This document shows, in pieces, positions 1 through 6,404 of a stretch of DNA of 7,721 nt (position 1 is its first letter; each line of letters opens with the position of its first letter). Origin of the DNA: an uncultured Micrococcales bacterium (GTDB lineage: Bacteria; Actinomycetota; Actinomycetes; Actinomycetales; Microbacteriaceae). Under the pieces are notes generated by a model. That model worked only from the letters and a program-made list of their open reading frames with translations, was not told the origin of the DNA and did not search any database. The stretch spans positions 1 through 7,721 of the forward strand of contig CAIJWY010000106.1 in the NCBI GenBank assembly GCA_903824455.1. The letters run 5' to 3'. Both the position numbers and the translations under genes were made by a program.

Positions 1-563
1 CGCACGACGCGATTCGAAAGACCACCATTGAAAACCTCGACGTGATCGCGGCCAACATCGATCTGTCCGCGGCCGAAATGAACCTGGTCAACGAGTACGA
101 CCGTGAAAAGATTTTGAAGCGCATCTTGAAAAAAGTTCAAGACGAATACGACGTTATTCTCATCGACTGCCAGCCGTCGCTTGGGCTGCTCACCGTAAAC
201 GCTCTAACCGCAGCCCACGGTGTGTTGATTCCATTGGCCTGCGAGTTCTTCGCACTTCGCGGTGTTGCCATCCTCGAGGGCATTATCAAAAAGGTGCAAG
301 CCCGACTCAACGAAACCCTAGTGCTCGATGGGGTTTTGGCCACCATGTTTGACTCGCGCACCCACCATTCGCGTGAGGTCATGGAAATGCTAAACGACAA
401 ATTTGGCAAGACCGTGTTCAAGACCGTAATTTCCAGAACCGTAAAGTTCCCAGACGCAACTCGCCTAGCGGAGCCAATTACCAGCTACGCACCAACTTCT
501 GAAGCGGCCGAGGCTTATCGCGCTGTAGCCAGAGAGCTAATTTCTCGTGGCGGCGCACCTTAA
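1..563 (+). CDS. parA: ParA/Soj-type chromosome partitioning ATPase, 3' part
   Basis: The first 186 or so visible residues are the C-terminal part of a ParA/MinD-superfamily ATPase; the reading frame is open from position 3 and the start lies upstream, so the GTG at 42 is not the real start. The deviant Walker A loop is therefore outside the window. What is visible is the Walker B-like stretch VILIDCQPSLG (Asp codon at 165-167), followed by the LLTVNAL helix, the CEFFALRG segment and the C-terminal KFPDATRLAEPITSYAP region, all typical of this family. The DCQPS form is usual in the actinobacterial ParA found next to scpA. Known ParA proteins bind DNA non-specifically as ATP dimers and position chromosomal or other cargo; the partner here is unknown because no parB is in view. 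The stop overlaps scpA by 17 nt, so translation is probably coupled to the condensin genes. Family certain; exact cargo unknown. Confidence 0.93.
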   Translation, partial: HDAIRKTTIENLDVIAANIDLSAAEMNLVNEYDREKILKRILKKVQDEYDVILIDCQPSLGLLTVNALTAAHGVLIPLACEFFALRGVAILEGIIKKVQARLNETLVLDGVLATMFDSRTHHSREVMEMLNDKFGKTVFKTVISRTVKFPDATRLAEPITSYAPTSEAAEAYRAVARELISRGGAP

Positions 564-1365
564 CGAAGAGCTGACCGAAACAAAGTCCGGTTTTGCGGTC
601 AGCCTTGGCAATTTTGACGGACCGTTCGACCTACTCTTGAGCCTGATCACGAAACACGAAATGGACATCACCGAGGTGTCGCTTTCGCAGGTAACCGAAG
701 AATTCATTCGTTATCTCAAGGAACTTGATTCCGACGATGAAATGGATCAGGCATCCGAGTTCATCGTGATTGCCGCAACCCTCCTCGATTTAAAAATTGC
801 TGGCTTGCTTCCTAAAGGTGAAGTGGTTGATTCAGAAGACGTGGCATTGCTTGAAGCGCGAGATTTATTGTTTGCTCGTCTGCTTCAGTACAAGGCATTC
901 AAGGAAATCGCTTCGTGGTTCAACAGCGGCTTCAACATCGAAGGTTCCCGTAGCTCCCGTGACGTGCGCATGGAGGAGCGGTTCCGCGACCAAAAACCAG
1001 AACTGGTTTGGAACATGGGCCTCGAAGAATTCGCTCAACTAGCGCTAGAAACTTTGACGCCGAAAGAAATCCCTTCGGTGGGTCTCACCCACTTGCACGC
1101 GTCAAGGGTAAGTATTCGCGAGCAGGCAGCCACCGTTATCGAGATTTTGCGTTCACAAAAAACTGCTTCGTTTTTTGAGATCATTCGCGAGGTAAAAGAT
1201 CGCGCGATTGTGGTGGCACGCTTTTTAGCCATTCTTGAGCTTTACCGCATGTCGGCACTTTCCTTTGAACAGGAAACTCCGCTTGGCGATCTGTTGATCA
1301 CCTGGCGTGCCGATAGTTTCAACGAAGAGCAACTAGCAGCACTTGGAGCCGATTATGACGACTGA
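547..1365 (+). CDS. scpA: Segregation and condensation protein A (kleisin of SMC-ScpAB)
   Basis: A 272-residue ScpA, the kleisin subunit that bridges the SMC ATPase heads and carries ScpB in the bacterial condensin that compacts and separates newly replicated origins. The N-terminal SMC-neck-binding region begins at residue 16 with the hallmark LGNFDGPFDLLLSLI and MDITEVSLSQVTEEF (about 20-55). A helical stretch with ATLLDLKIAGLLP follows (77-89), then a variable charged middle, then a C-terminal winged-helix part with RFLAILELYRMSALSFEQ (225-242). Length is normal for the family. The start is GTG at 547, inside the end of parA, preceded by a weak AGAGAG at 531-536; no other start lies close before the conserved region. 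The stop overlaps scpB by 11 nt. No smc gene is in the window, so the third subunit must be elsewhere. Confidence 0.95.
   Translation: MAAHLNEELTETKSGFAVSLGNFDGPFDLLLSLITKHEMDITEVSLSQVTEEFIRYLKELDSDDEMDQASEFIVIAATLLDLKIAGLLPKGEVVDSEDVALLEARDLLFARLLQYKAFKEIASWFNSGFNIEGSRSSRDVRMEERFRDQKPELVWNMGLEEFAQLALETLTPKEIPSVGLTHLHASRVSIREQAATVIEILRSQKTASFFEIIREVKDRAIVVARFLAILELYRMSALSFEQETPLGDLLITWRADSFNEEQLAALGADYDD
1345..1348 (+). promoter_or_regulatory. Ribosome binding site of scpB (decides the ATG start)
   Basis: GGAG lies 6 nt upstream of ATG 1355, inside the last codons of scpA. It supports this ATG over the in-frame TTG at 1343 and suggests coupled translation of the two condensin subunits. Confidence 0.65.
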
Positions 1366-1933
1366 TCAAAACAAATCTTCGCTACCGCAAGACGATCTTC
1401 ACGGCGCTGTTGAGAGCATCTTGATGATCACCGATACCCCGATGTCGCTGGTGTCGCTGGCTACCGCTCTAGAACAACCGGTAAATGTGATTCGTGACAT
1501 TGTGATTGCTTTGCAGTCTGACTACAACGGGGAAACCGGCGGTCGAATTCGTGGATTCGAGCTTCGTGAGGTTGGCGGAGGCTGGCGCATTTTTGTTCGA
1601 GCCGACTTCGACTGGGCGGTGCGGATGTTTGTGGCAAACGAAAATCCAACCAAACTTTCCCAGGCTGCTCTCGAGACACTTGCCGTAATTGCCTACAAAC
1701 AGCCGATAAGCCGCGGTCAGGTGGCTTCGATTCGAGCCGTGAACGTGGACTCAGTGGTCAAAACTCTGCTCAGCCGCGGTCTCATTACCGAGCTGTACAC
1801 CGACTCAGAAACCGGCGCCGTTCACTTCGGCTCCACCGATCTGATGCTTGAGTTGCTAGGCATTAATTCTCTTGACGAGCTTCCGCCGTTGAGCCCACAC
1901 CTACCGGATGCGAACAGTAACTTTGACCTCTAA
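1355..1933 (+). CDS. scpB: Segregation and condensation protein B (ScpB)
   Basis: A 192-residue ScpB, the winged-helix dimer that binds the centre of the ScpA kleisin in the SMC-ScpAB condensin. Two winged-helix domains are expected: the first around residues 12-90 (HGAVESILMITDTPMS, then GGGWRIFVR), the second around 98-170. The latter carries the family signature LSQAALETLAVIAYKQPISR followed by the VNVDSVVKTLLSRGLI helix. The usual glycine after IR in the signature is alanine (SIRAVNVD), a small variation. The frame is open back to a TTG at 1343, but ATG 1355 is preferred because GGAG at 1345-1348 sits 6 nt upstream and the added residues are not conserved. The short C-terminal tail, rich in Pro and Asn, is not conserved and its DNA also encodes the start of rluB. 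Confidence 0.95.
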   Translation: MTTDQNKSSLPQDDLHGAVESILMITDTPMSLVSLATALEQPVNVIRDIVIALQSDYNGETGGRIRGFELREVGGGWRIFVRADFDWAVRMFVANENPTKLSQAALETLAVIAYKQPISRGQVASIRAVNVDSVVKTLLSRGLITELYTDSETGAVHFGSTDLMLELLGINSLDELPPLSPHLPDANSNFDL

Positions 1934-2714
1934 TAACGAACCAATCCGCCTGCAAAAAGCGTTAGCAGCCGCCGGCATAGCCAGCCGTCGAGCTTGTGAA
2001 GACCTGATCGTGCAGGGCCAGGTGAAGATCAACGGCAAGTTGGTGACCGAACTCGGCACTCGCGTTGATGTTGAGAAAGACCGGGTCACCGTGCGCGGTG
2101 TGCCAGTGGTCTTCGACACTGGGCGCGTTTACCTTGCTCTAAACAAGCCAAAGGGCGTAATCAGCACCATGGCCGATGAAGAAGGTCGCCCTGATCTCAC
2201 CCAGTTCGTTCTCGATTACGACCGTGTTTTCAATGTTGGTCGTCTCGACGGCGAAACCACCGGGTTGCTAATCATGACCAACGACGGCGATCTTGCCAAC
2301 AAGCTTTCCCACCCCAAATTTGGGGTTGAAAAGACCTACGTGGCGCTAACCCACGGGTTTGCAACCGACGAAACCATCCACAAGCTGCTCAGCGGTTTTG
2401 ACTTGGAAGACGGCTTCATCAAAGCCGATCGGGCGAGAATTGTTGACCAGGCTAAAGGCCACACGCTGATTGAAATCGTTTTACATTCTGGTCGCAACCG
2501 CATTGTGCGTCGAATGTTCGAGTACATCAACCTGCCAGTGGTTGACTTGGTTCGCAAGCAGTTTGGCCCAATTCACCTTGGCGGTCTAAAACTTGGACAC
2601 ACCCGCCAGTTGAGTAAACTTGAAATCGGTGCATTGTTGAAATTCGCCGAAGGTGTGAAACCCCGAACACCCCGACCCCGAGACAAAACGGCAGCAGCCA
2701 AGAAAAGGCGTTAG
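1908..2714 (+). CDS. rluB: 23S rRNA pseudouridine synthase, RluB/RsuA family
   Basis: A 268-residue RNA pseudouridine synthase. An S4 RNA-binding domain covers about residues 11-60 (IRLQKALAAAGIASRRACE, then VKINGK). The catalytic domain follows, with YLALNKPKGV at 75-84, the motif GRLDGETTGLL at 111-121 whose Asp114 is the expected catalytic nucleophile, NKLSHPKFGVEKTY (131-144) and the RNRIVRRMFE segment. This is the RsuA/RluB/RluE/RluF branch. RluB, modifying the 23S rRNA helix near the peptidyl-transferase centre, is the likely assignment because rluB next to scpAB is a common order, but sequence alone does not fix the target base. The C-terminal tail is rich in Arg, Lys and Pro and is encoded partly by three copies of CCCCGA (2661-2681). 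ATG 1908 overlaps scpB by 26 nt and has no good ribosome binding site, so coupling to scpB is likely; TTG 1923 is a weaker alternative. Confidence 0.93.
   Translation: MRTVTLTSNNEPIRLQKALAAAGIASRRACEDLIVQGQVKINGKLVTELGTRVDVEKDRVTVRGVPVVFDTGRVYLALNKPKGVISTMADEEGRPDLTQFVLDYDRVFNVGRLDGETTGLLIMTNDGDLANKLSHPKFGVEKTYVALTHGFATDETIHKLLSGFDLEDGFIKADRARIVDQAKGHTLIEIVLHSGRNRIVRRMFEYINLPVVDLVRKQFGPIHLGGLKLGHTRQLSKLEIGALLKFAEGVKPRTPRPRDKTAAAKKRR
2311..2326 (+). repeat. 16-bp perfect palindrome inside rluB
   Basis: ACCCCAAATTTGGGGT reads the same on both strands with no spacer. It encodes the conserved HPKFGV of the pseudouridine synthase, which limits codon choice and can explain much of it. No function can be assigned from sequence; as a protein-binding site it would be unusual in its position, deep in a coding region. 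Confidence 0.5.
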
Positions 2715-2716
2715 AG

Positions 2717-3076
2717 ATGATTAGAGCCATCCGTGGAGCCATTCAGCTCGATGTTGATGAGCGCGAACATCTGCTCAAATCAACGGCCGAATTGCTTTCG
2801 AAGATTTTGCACGCCAACGACATCGACAACTCGTCGCTAATTTCGATTTTTTTCACCGCAACCCCAGATATCCGCAGCGAATTTCCGGCAGTTGCCGCGC
2901 GATCACTAGGTCTTGGCGATGTTCCGCTCCTGTGCTTTGTTGAAATGGATGTGGCCGGAGCGCTGCCTCGAACCATTCGAGTGATGGTTACCGCTAACAC
3001 CGATAAAGCTCGCGGTGAAATCCAACACATCTACCTGCGTGGTGCTACCGCGCTTCGTCTGGACCTAGCTCAGTGA
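2717..3076 (+). CDS. aroH: Chorismate mutase, AroH class (monofunctional)
   Basis: A 119-residue chorismate mutase of the AroH alpha/beta-barrel trimer class known from Bacillus subtilis; it converts chorismate to prephenate for tyrosine and phenylalanine. The characteristic N-terminus IRAIRGA, the middle TATPDIRSEFPAVAAR, the block CFVEMDVAGALPRTIRVMV and the HIYL ending are all present. Residues matching the known active site can be read directly: Arg6, Arg62, Cys73, Glu76, Arg88, Tyr106 and Arg114. The length is close to the B. subtilis enzyme, so it looks intact and functional. It is not the helical AroQ type used by, for example, mycobacteria. ATG 2717 lies 2 nt after rluB, with an AAAAGG at 2703-2708 as a modest ribosome binding site. 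The stop overlaps the next gene, tyrA, by 4 nt, which puts two consecutive steps of the tyrosine pathway side by side. Confidence 0.95.
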   Translation: MIRAIRGAIQLDVDEREHLLKSTAELLSKILHANDIDNSSLISIFFTATPDIRSEFPAVAARSLGLGDVPLLCFVEMDVAGALPRTIRVMVTANTDKARGEIQHIYLRGATALRLDLAQ

Positions 3077-4149
3077 CCACTGGAAGACTGCAGGGTTCGG
3101 TTCGAGTAGTTGGTGCAGGTTTAATCGGCACCAGCATTGGCCTAGCGCTCACCAAACTCGGCGTAGCGGTAAGTCTTACCGACGCATCTCCGGCCAATGT
3201 GAGTCTTGCGGTTGATTATGGCGCTGGCGTTCCAGCCGGTGAAGGTGATAATCCTTCGCTAATTGTTGTTTGCGTTCCACCCGACGTAACCGCTGTAACC
3301 GTTCGTCGAGAACTTGAAAACTTTCCGAGTGCGATCGTGACCGATGTTGCATCGGTGAAGGCTCCGATTTTGGATGAGCTTGCTGCCGCGGCTGCCGACC
3401 TAACTCGTTACGTTGGTTCTCACCCCATGGCCGGCAGAGAAAAAGGGGGAGCGGCTTCTGGTCGTGCCGATATTTTTGTGGCTCGTCCCTGGGTAATTGC
3501 CACTCAGCCGCAGGCCAGTGCTGAAGCCCTTCAGCTGGTTGAGCAGCTAGCTCTAGATTTGGAAGCAATTCCGGTTCGGCTTAGCCCACTTGAGCACGAC
3601 CGCGCAGTGGCCTTGGTTTCGCACACTCCCCAGCTGGTGTCTTCGCTTTTGGCCGCTCGGTTGGTTGGCGCAAACGGAGTAGAACTTGCCGGTCAAGGTT
3701 TGCGCGATACCGTTCGCATTGCCGCCAGCGATCCAAAACTGTGGGTGCAGATCCTGGGCGCCAACGCCCCAGAAATCGTGACGGTTTTGAAGTCTTTGGA
3801 ATCCGACCTAGGCGCGGTGATTGAGGCTCTAGAGGATCTCAGTAAGCCTGGCGCTTTGGCAACTCTTGACCAGACGATTGTGAATGGTAACCGAGGCGTA
3901 GAGTCGCTTCCCGGTAAACACGGTTCGAGAATTTCTCAATACAGCAGCTTCGTAGTGATGATTGGTGACCAACCAGGTGAATTGGCAAGACTTTTCAACG
4001 AAATCGGCGAGGTGGGCATCAACGTTGAAGACCTCAAGTTGGAGCACTCGCCTGGCGCCCAAATTGGCTTGGTTGAACTCTCGGTACTTCCTAGTGTTGG
4101 CGACCGACTCGTGTCCGAACTCACCGCTCGCGGTTGGCGGTTTGCGTAA
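3073..4149 (+). CDS. tyrA: Prephenate (or arogenate) dehydrogenase with C-terminal ACT domain
   Basis: A 358-residue TyrA that oxidatively decarboxylates prephenate (to 4-hydroxyphenylpyruvate) or arogenate (to tyrosine). The Rossmann fold opens with GAGLIGTSIG at 14-23; Asp37 after the second strand favours NAD+ over NADP+. The family motifs SHPMAGREKGG (116-126) and LEHDRAVALVSHTPQ (173-187) hold the conserved histidines of the active site. The helical dimerisation domain follows to about 285, then an ACT domain (about 290-358; FVVMIGDQPGELARLFNEIG). An ACT domain of this kind usually binds the end-product amino acid, so tyrosine feedback is a reasonable inference. The GTG start at 3073 is part of a GTGA overlap with the aroH stop. 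Substrate choice cannot be decided from sequence: some actinobacterial TyrA enzymes use arogenate. The stop shares one base with the cmk start (TAATG). Confidence 0.94.
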   Translation: MTTGRLQGSVRVVGAGLIGTSIGLALTKLGVAVSLTDASPANVSLAVDYGAGVPAGEGDNPSLIVVCVPPDVTAVTVRRELENFPSAIVTDVASVKAPILDELAAAAADLTRYVGSHPMAGREKGGAASGRADIFVARPWVIATQPQASAEALQLVEQLALDLEAIPVRLSPLEHDRAVALVSHTPQLVSSLLAARLVGANGVELAGQGLRDTVRIAASDPKLWVQILGANAPEIVTVLKSLESDLGAVIEALEDLSKPGALATLDQTIVNGNRGVESLPGKHGSRISQYSSFVVMIGDQPGELARLFNEIGEVGINVEDLKLEHSPGAQIGLVELSVLPSVGDRLVSELTARGWRFA

Positions 4150-4790
4150 TGGTTCAAATCATTGCCGTGGATGGCCCTGCTGGCTCCGGCAAGTCGAGTG
4201 TTTCCAAAGCGGTCGCCAGAAAGCTTGGCTTTGGTTACCTGGATACCGGGGCCGCTTATCGAGCTCTGGCCTGGGCTGTGATGGAGGGCAAACTTTCCTT
4301 ACCCGGCGCAGATTTCAACGGGTTCGATTACCAAATCTCTTTAGATCCAAATAACTTTTGGGTGAAGACGTTCGGCACTGATGTCACCGAGGCAATCCGA
4401 GACCCTCGGATTTCCGAAAGCGTGTCTGTCGTGGCTCAGATTCCTGCGGTACGTGCCTACATGAAAAGCCTCACTCTTCACCTGGTTGCAGCCAGCGATT
4501 TTCCTGGCGTGGTGGTCGAAGGTCGCGACATCACAACTGTTGTGGCACCCGATGCCAAGGTTCGCATCCTGCTCACGGCCGATGAAGCCACTCGGTTGGA
4601 ACGCCGAGCAAAAGAGCTAACTCCAGAACAACTGGACACACTAAAAGTTGGGCTTCGAGAGCGCGATGCCATCGATTCGAAGGTCGTCGATTTTTTGAAG
4701 CCAGCCGATGGGGTTACGCTGGTTGATTCGACCGAATTGAATTTTGAACAAACCGTTGACGCGGTCCTGTCGATTATTAGGGAGCACTAA
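4149..4790 (+). CDS. cmk: Cytidylate (CMP/dCMP) kinase
   Basis: A 213-residue cytosolic kinase that phosphorylates CMP and dCMP with ATP, recycling the CMP released by RNA turnover and by CDP-diacylglycerol-dependent lipid synthesis. The P-loop is GPAGSGKSS at 9-17. Other family motifs are LDTGAAYRALAW (31-42), the insert-domain region with IRDPRIS (83-89), VVEGRDITTVV (122-132), RLERRAKEL (149-157) and RERDAIDS (170-177). The common GRDIGT appears as GRDITT, a mild variant of the nucleotide-binding turn. The frame extends to a TTG at 4134, but ATG 4149 is chosen because the family starts with a short hydrophobic strand directly before the P-loop and GGCGG lies at 4136-4140. It overlaps tyrA by one base and ends 2 nt before der. 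The cmk-der pair is widely conserved, and in some actinobacteria the two are reported fused; here they are separate. Confidence 0.95.
   Translation: MVQIIAVDGPAGSGKSSVSKAVARKLGFGYLDTGAAYRALAWAVMEGKLSLPGADFNGFDYQISLDPNNFWVKTFGTDVTEAIRDPRISESVSVVAQIPAVRAYMKSLTLHLVAASDFPGVVVEGRDITTVVAPDAKVRILLTADEATRLERRAKELTPEQLDTLKVGLRERDAIDSKVVDFLKPADGVTLVDSTELNFEQTVDAVLSIIREH
4394..4412 (+). repeat. Perfect 8-bp inverted repeat (3-nt loop) inside cmk
   Basis: AATCCGAG and CTCGGATT are exact reverse complements separated by ACC, giving a possible tight RNA hairpin with 8 paired bases. It is followed by TTTCC and not by a U-run, so it does not look like an intrinsic terminator. It falls on the conserved AIRDPRIS codons of cmk, so chance together with coding constraint is the simplest explanation. 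Confidence 0.5.
4779..4784 (+). promoter_or_regulatory. Strong ribosome binding site of der
   Basis: AGGGAG ends 8 nt before ATG 4793, within the last codons of cmk. It is one of the best Shine-Dalgarno matches in the window and fixes the der start, meaning that the long acidic N-terminal segment of Der is really translated. Confidence 0.75.
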
Positions 4791-4792
4791 CA

Positions 4793-6298
4793 ATGAGCGA
4801 CGAATACGACAAGGACCTTGATCCGGCATTCTTGGAGAAGCTGGAATCAATCGACGATGGCGAGGCAGAAGCCCGCGCCCGCACCCTCAAGGCCGGACTA
4901 GACGAATACGATCTCGAAAGCGAAGACTTCGATGTTCTAAACAGTGACCTCGATGAAGGCGTTTTGGAAGAGGAACTCGGACCGCTTCCAGTCTTAGCAA
5001 TTGTCGGTAGACCAAACGTTGGTAAATCGGCACTGGTGAACCGTATTCTCGGTCGTCGCGAGGCCGTGGTTGAAGACAAGCCTGGCGTTACCCGTGACCG
5101 CGTTAGCTACAAAGCGGAATGGGCTGGGCGTAAGTTCACCCTGGTCGATACCGGTGGCTGGGAGCCAAATGCTCGCGGAATCGACAAGTCGGTTGCCGAA
5201 CAAGCCGAAATTGCCATTGAGCTGGCCGACGCCGTGTTGTTTGTGGTTGATGCCACCGTTGGTGCTACCAGCACCGACGAGCGAGTCGTGAAGTTACTTC
5301 GTGCCTCTGGCAAGCCAGTGGTGTTAGCCGGAAACAAGATCGACGACGCCTTCCAAGAACCCGAAATTGCCGCGCTGTGGTCATTAGGTCTCGGAGAGCC
5401 GATGCCGGTATCTGCTCTTCACGGCCGAGGCGTTGCCGATATGCTCGATGCCGCTCTGGCGGTTTTGCCAAAGTTTTCCGGGATTGCCCAGATGGAAGTT
5501 GGCGGACCTCGCCGCGTTGCTCTAATCGGACGCCCTAACGTTGGCAAGTCGTCACTCCTGAATAAGGCGGTCGGTTCTGAACGAGCCGTGGTGAACGAAC
5601 TTGCTGGTACCACCCGCGATCCGATTGATGAGCAGGTAACCATTGCCGGGCAGGTCTGGCGCTTTGTTGACACCGCCGGTATTCGTCGCAAAAAGCACCT
5701 GGCACAGGGTGCCGATTTTTACGCGTCGCTTAGAACGTTGGCCGCTCTTGAGCGCGCCGAAGTTGCGGTAGTACTTTTCGATGTCACCCAACCGATTTCC
5801 GAAGCCGATATTCGAATCGTCGACATGGCGTTGGAGTCTGGCCGCGCGCTGGTGCTCGCATTCAATAAGTGGGACGAACTCGATGACGAGCGTCGTCGTT
5901 GGTTGGAGAGAGAAATCGAAACCCAGTTAGCTCACGTTGCCTGGGCGCCTCGAGTAAACATTTCCGCCTTGACCGGTCGTCACATCGAGAAGTTGGTGCC
6001 GGCTCTTGAAGTGGCCCTCGACTCCTGGGATACCCGAATTCAAACCGGAAAGTTCAACGCATTCTTGCAAGAACTTTCGATGGAGTTCCCGCACCCGGTT
6101 CGTGGCGGCAAGCAACCTAGAATATTATTTGCAACACAGGCGGCGGTTCGTCCGCCGAAATTTGTTCTTTTCACCACCGGCTTTTTGGACGAGGGTTACC
6201 GTCGTTTCATTCAGCGCCGGTTGCGCGAAACCTATGGTTTCGAAGGCTCGCCGATCGAAATCGGTATGCGAGTTCGTGAAAAGCGTAAGCGCACGTAA
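4793..6298 (+). CDS. der: Ribosome-assembly double GTPase Der (EngA)
   Basis: A 501-residue Der, the essential tandem GTPase that assists 50S ribosomal subunit maturation. The first G domain has GRPNVGKS at 72-79, DTGG at 119-122, NKID at 181-184 and SAL at 207-209. The second has GRPNVGKS at 246-253, DTAG at 293-296, NKWD at 358-361 and SAL at 391-393. A KH-like RNA-binding domain fills about 415-500 and ends in a basic REKRKRT tail. All nucleotide-binding motifs are intact in both domains. Before the first G domain there are about 65 extra residues that are strongly acidic (24 Asp/Glu against 5 Lys/Arg), which the E. coli protein lacks; N-terminal extensions of Der are known in actinobacteria. 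The start is set by AGGGAG 8 nt upstream and lies 2 nt after cmk. The stop is 8 nt before the tRNA-Pro gene. Confidence 0.96.
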   Translation: MSDEYDKDLDPAFLEKLESIDDGEAEARARTLKAGLDEYDLESEDFDVLNSDLDEGVLEEELGPLPVLAIVGRPNVGKSALVNRILGRREAVVEDKPGVTRDRVSYKAEWAGRKFTLVDTGGWEPNARGIDKSVAEQAEIAIELADAVLFVVDATVGATSTDERVVKLLRASGKPVVLAGNKIDDAFQEPEIAALWSLGLGEPMPVSALHGRGVADMLDAALAVLPKFSGIAQMEVGGPRRVALIGRPNVGKSSLLNKAVGSERAVVNELAGTTRDPIDEQVTIAGQVWRFVDTAGIRRKKHLAQGADFYASLRTLAALERAEVAVVLFDVTQPISEADIRIVDMALESGRALVLAFNKWDELDDERRRWLEREIETQLAHVAWAPRVNISALTGRHIEKLVPALEVALDSWDTRIQTGKFNAFLQELSMEFPHPVRGGKQPRILFATQAAVRPPKFVLFTTGFLDEGYRRFIQRRLRETYGFEGSPIEIGMRVREKRKRT

Positions 6299-6306
6299 AG
6301 CGCAAA

Positions 6307-6380
6307 CGGGCTGTAGCGCAGCTTGGTAGCGCACTTGTCTGGGGGACAAGGGGTCGCAGGTTCAAATCCTGTCAGTCCGA
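6307..6380 (+). tRNA. tRNA-Pro, anticodon GGG
   Basis: A complete 74-nt cloverleaf. The acceptor stem pairs CGGGCTG (6307-6313) with CAGTCCG (6373-6379), with one G-U pair, and is followed by discriminator A6380. The D stem is GCGC/GCGC around a GG-containing loop. The anticodon stem CTTGT/ACAAG encloses the loop CTGGGGG, giving anticodon GGG at 6341-6343, with G at position 37. The T stem GCAGG/CCTGT (one G-U) encloses the normal TTCAAAT loop. The C1-G72 pair and A73 are the known bacterial proline identity features. It reads CCC and CCU codons. CCA is not encoded (the next bases are CAA), so it must be added by the CCA enzyme. It sits between der and pgsA on the same strand with no room for an obvious promoter of its own, so it is probably released by RNase P and RNase cleavage from the operon transcript. 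Confidence 0.97.
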
Positions 6381-6391
6381 CAAACTAGAGC

Positions 6392-6398
6392 AGAGGAG
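6392..6398 (+). promoter_or_regulatory. Ribosome binding site of the pgsA-like gene
   Basis: AGAGGAG ends 6 nt before ATG 6405, in the 24-nt spacer after the tRNA. A strong independent site makes sense here because ribosomes coming from der cannot read through the tRNA to reach this gene. Confidence 0.75.
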
Positions 6399-6404
6399 TT
6401 AGAG

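Noticed and set aside
42..44. GTG as a true start of the first gene
   Set aside because: The frame stays open to the left edge and the protein would lack the Walker A loop, so this is the truncated 3' part of parA and not a short gene.
2661..2681. Three CCCCGA units as a functional repeat array
   Set aside because: They encode part of the Arg/Pro-rich tail of RluB and are too short and few to be more than codon repetition.
3176..3568. Minus-strand open frame of 130 codons opposite tyrA
   Set aside because: It lies wholly within the conserved tyrA coding region. Its product is rich in Gln, Arg and Pro without any recognisable domain, as expected for a shadow frame.
4134..4148. TTG 4134 as the cmk start
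   Set aside because: ATG 4149 places the hydrophobic first strand directly before the P-loop as in the family, and the extra residues from the TTG have no support.
3962..4354. Plus-strand 130-codon frame across the tyrA-cmk junction
   Set aside because: It reads the ACT domain of tyrA and the P-loop region of cmk out of frame; both overlapped genes have strong family motifs and this frame has none.
6307..6380. tRNA-Pro as an integration (att) site
   Set aside because: No integrase, no repeated tRNA 3' end and no foreign-looking genes are present; both sides are conserved core genes.
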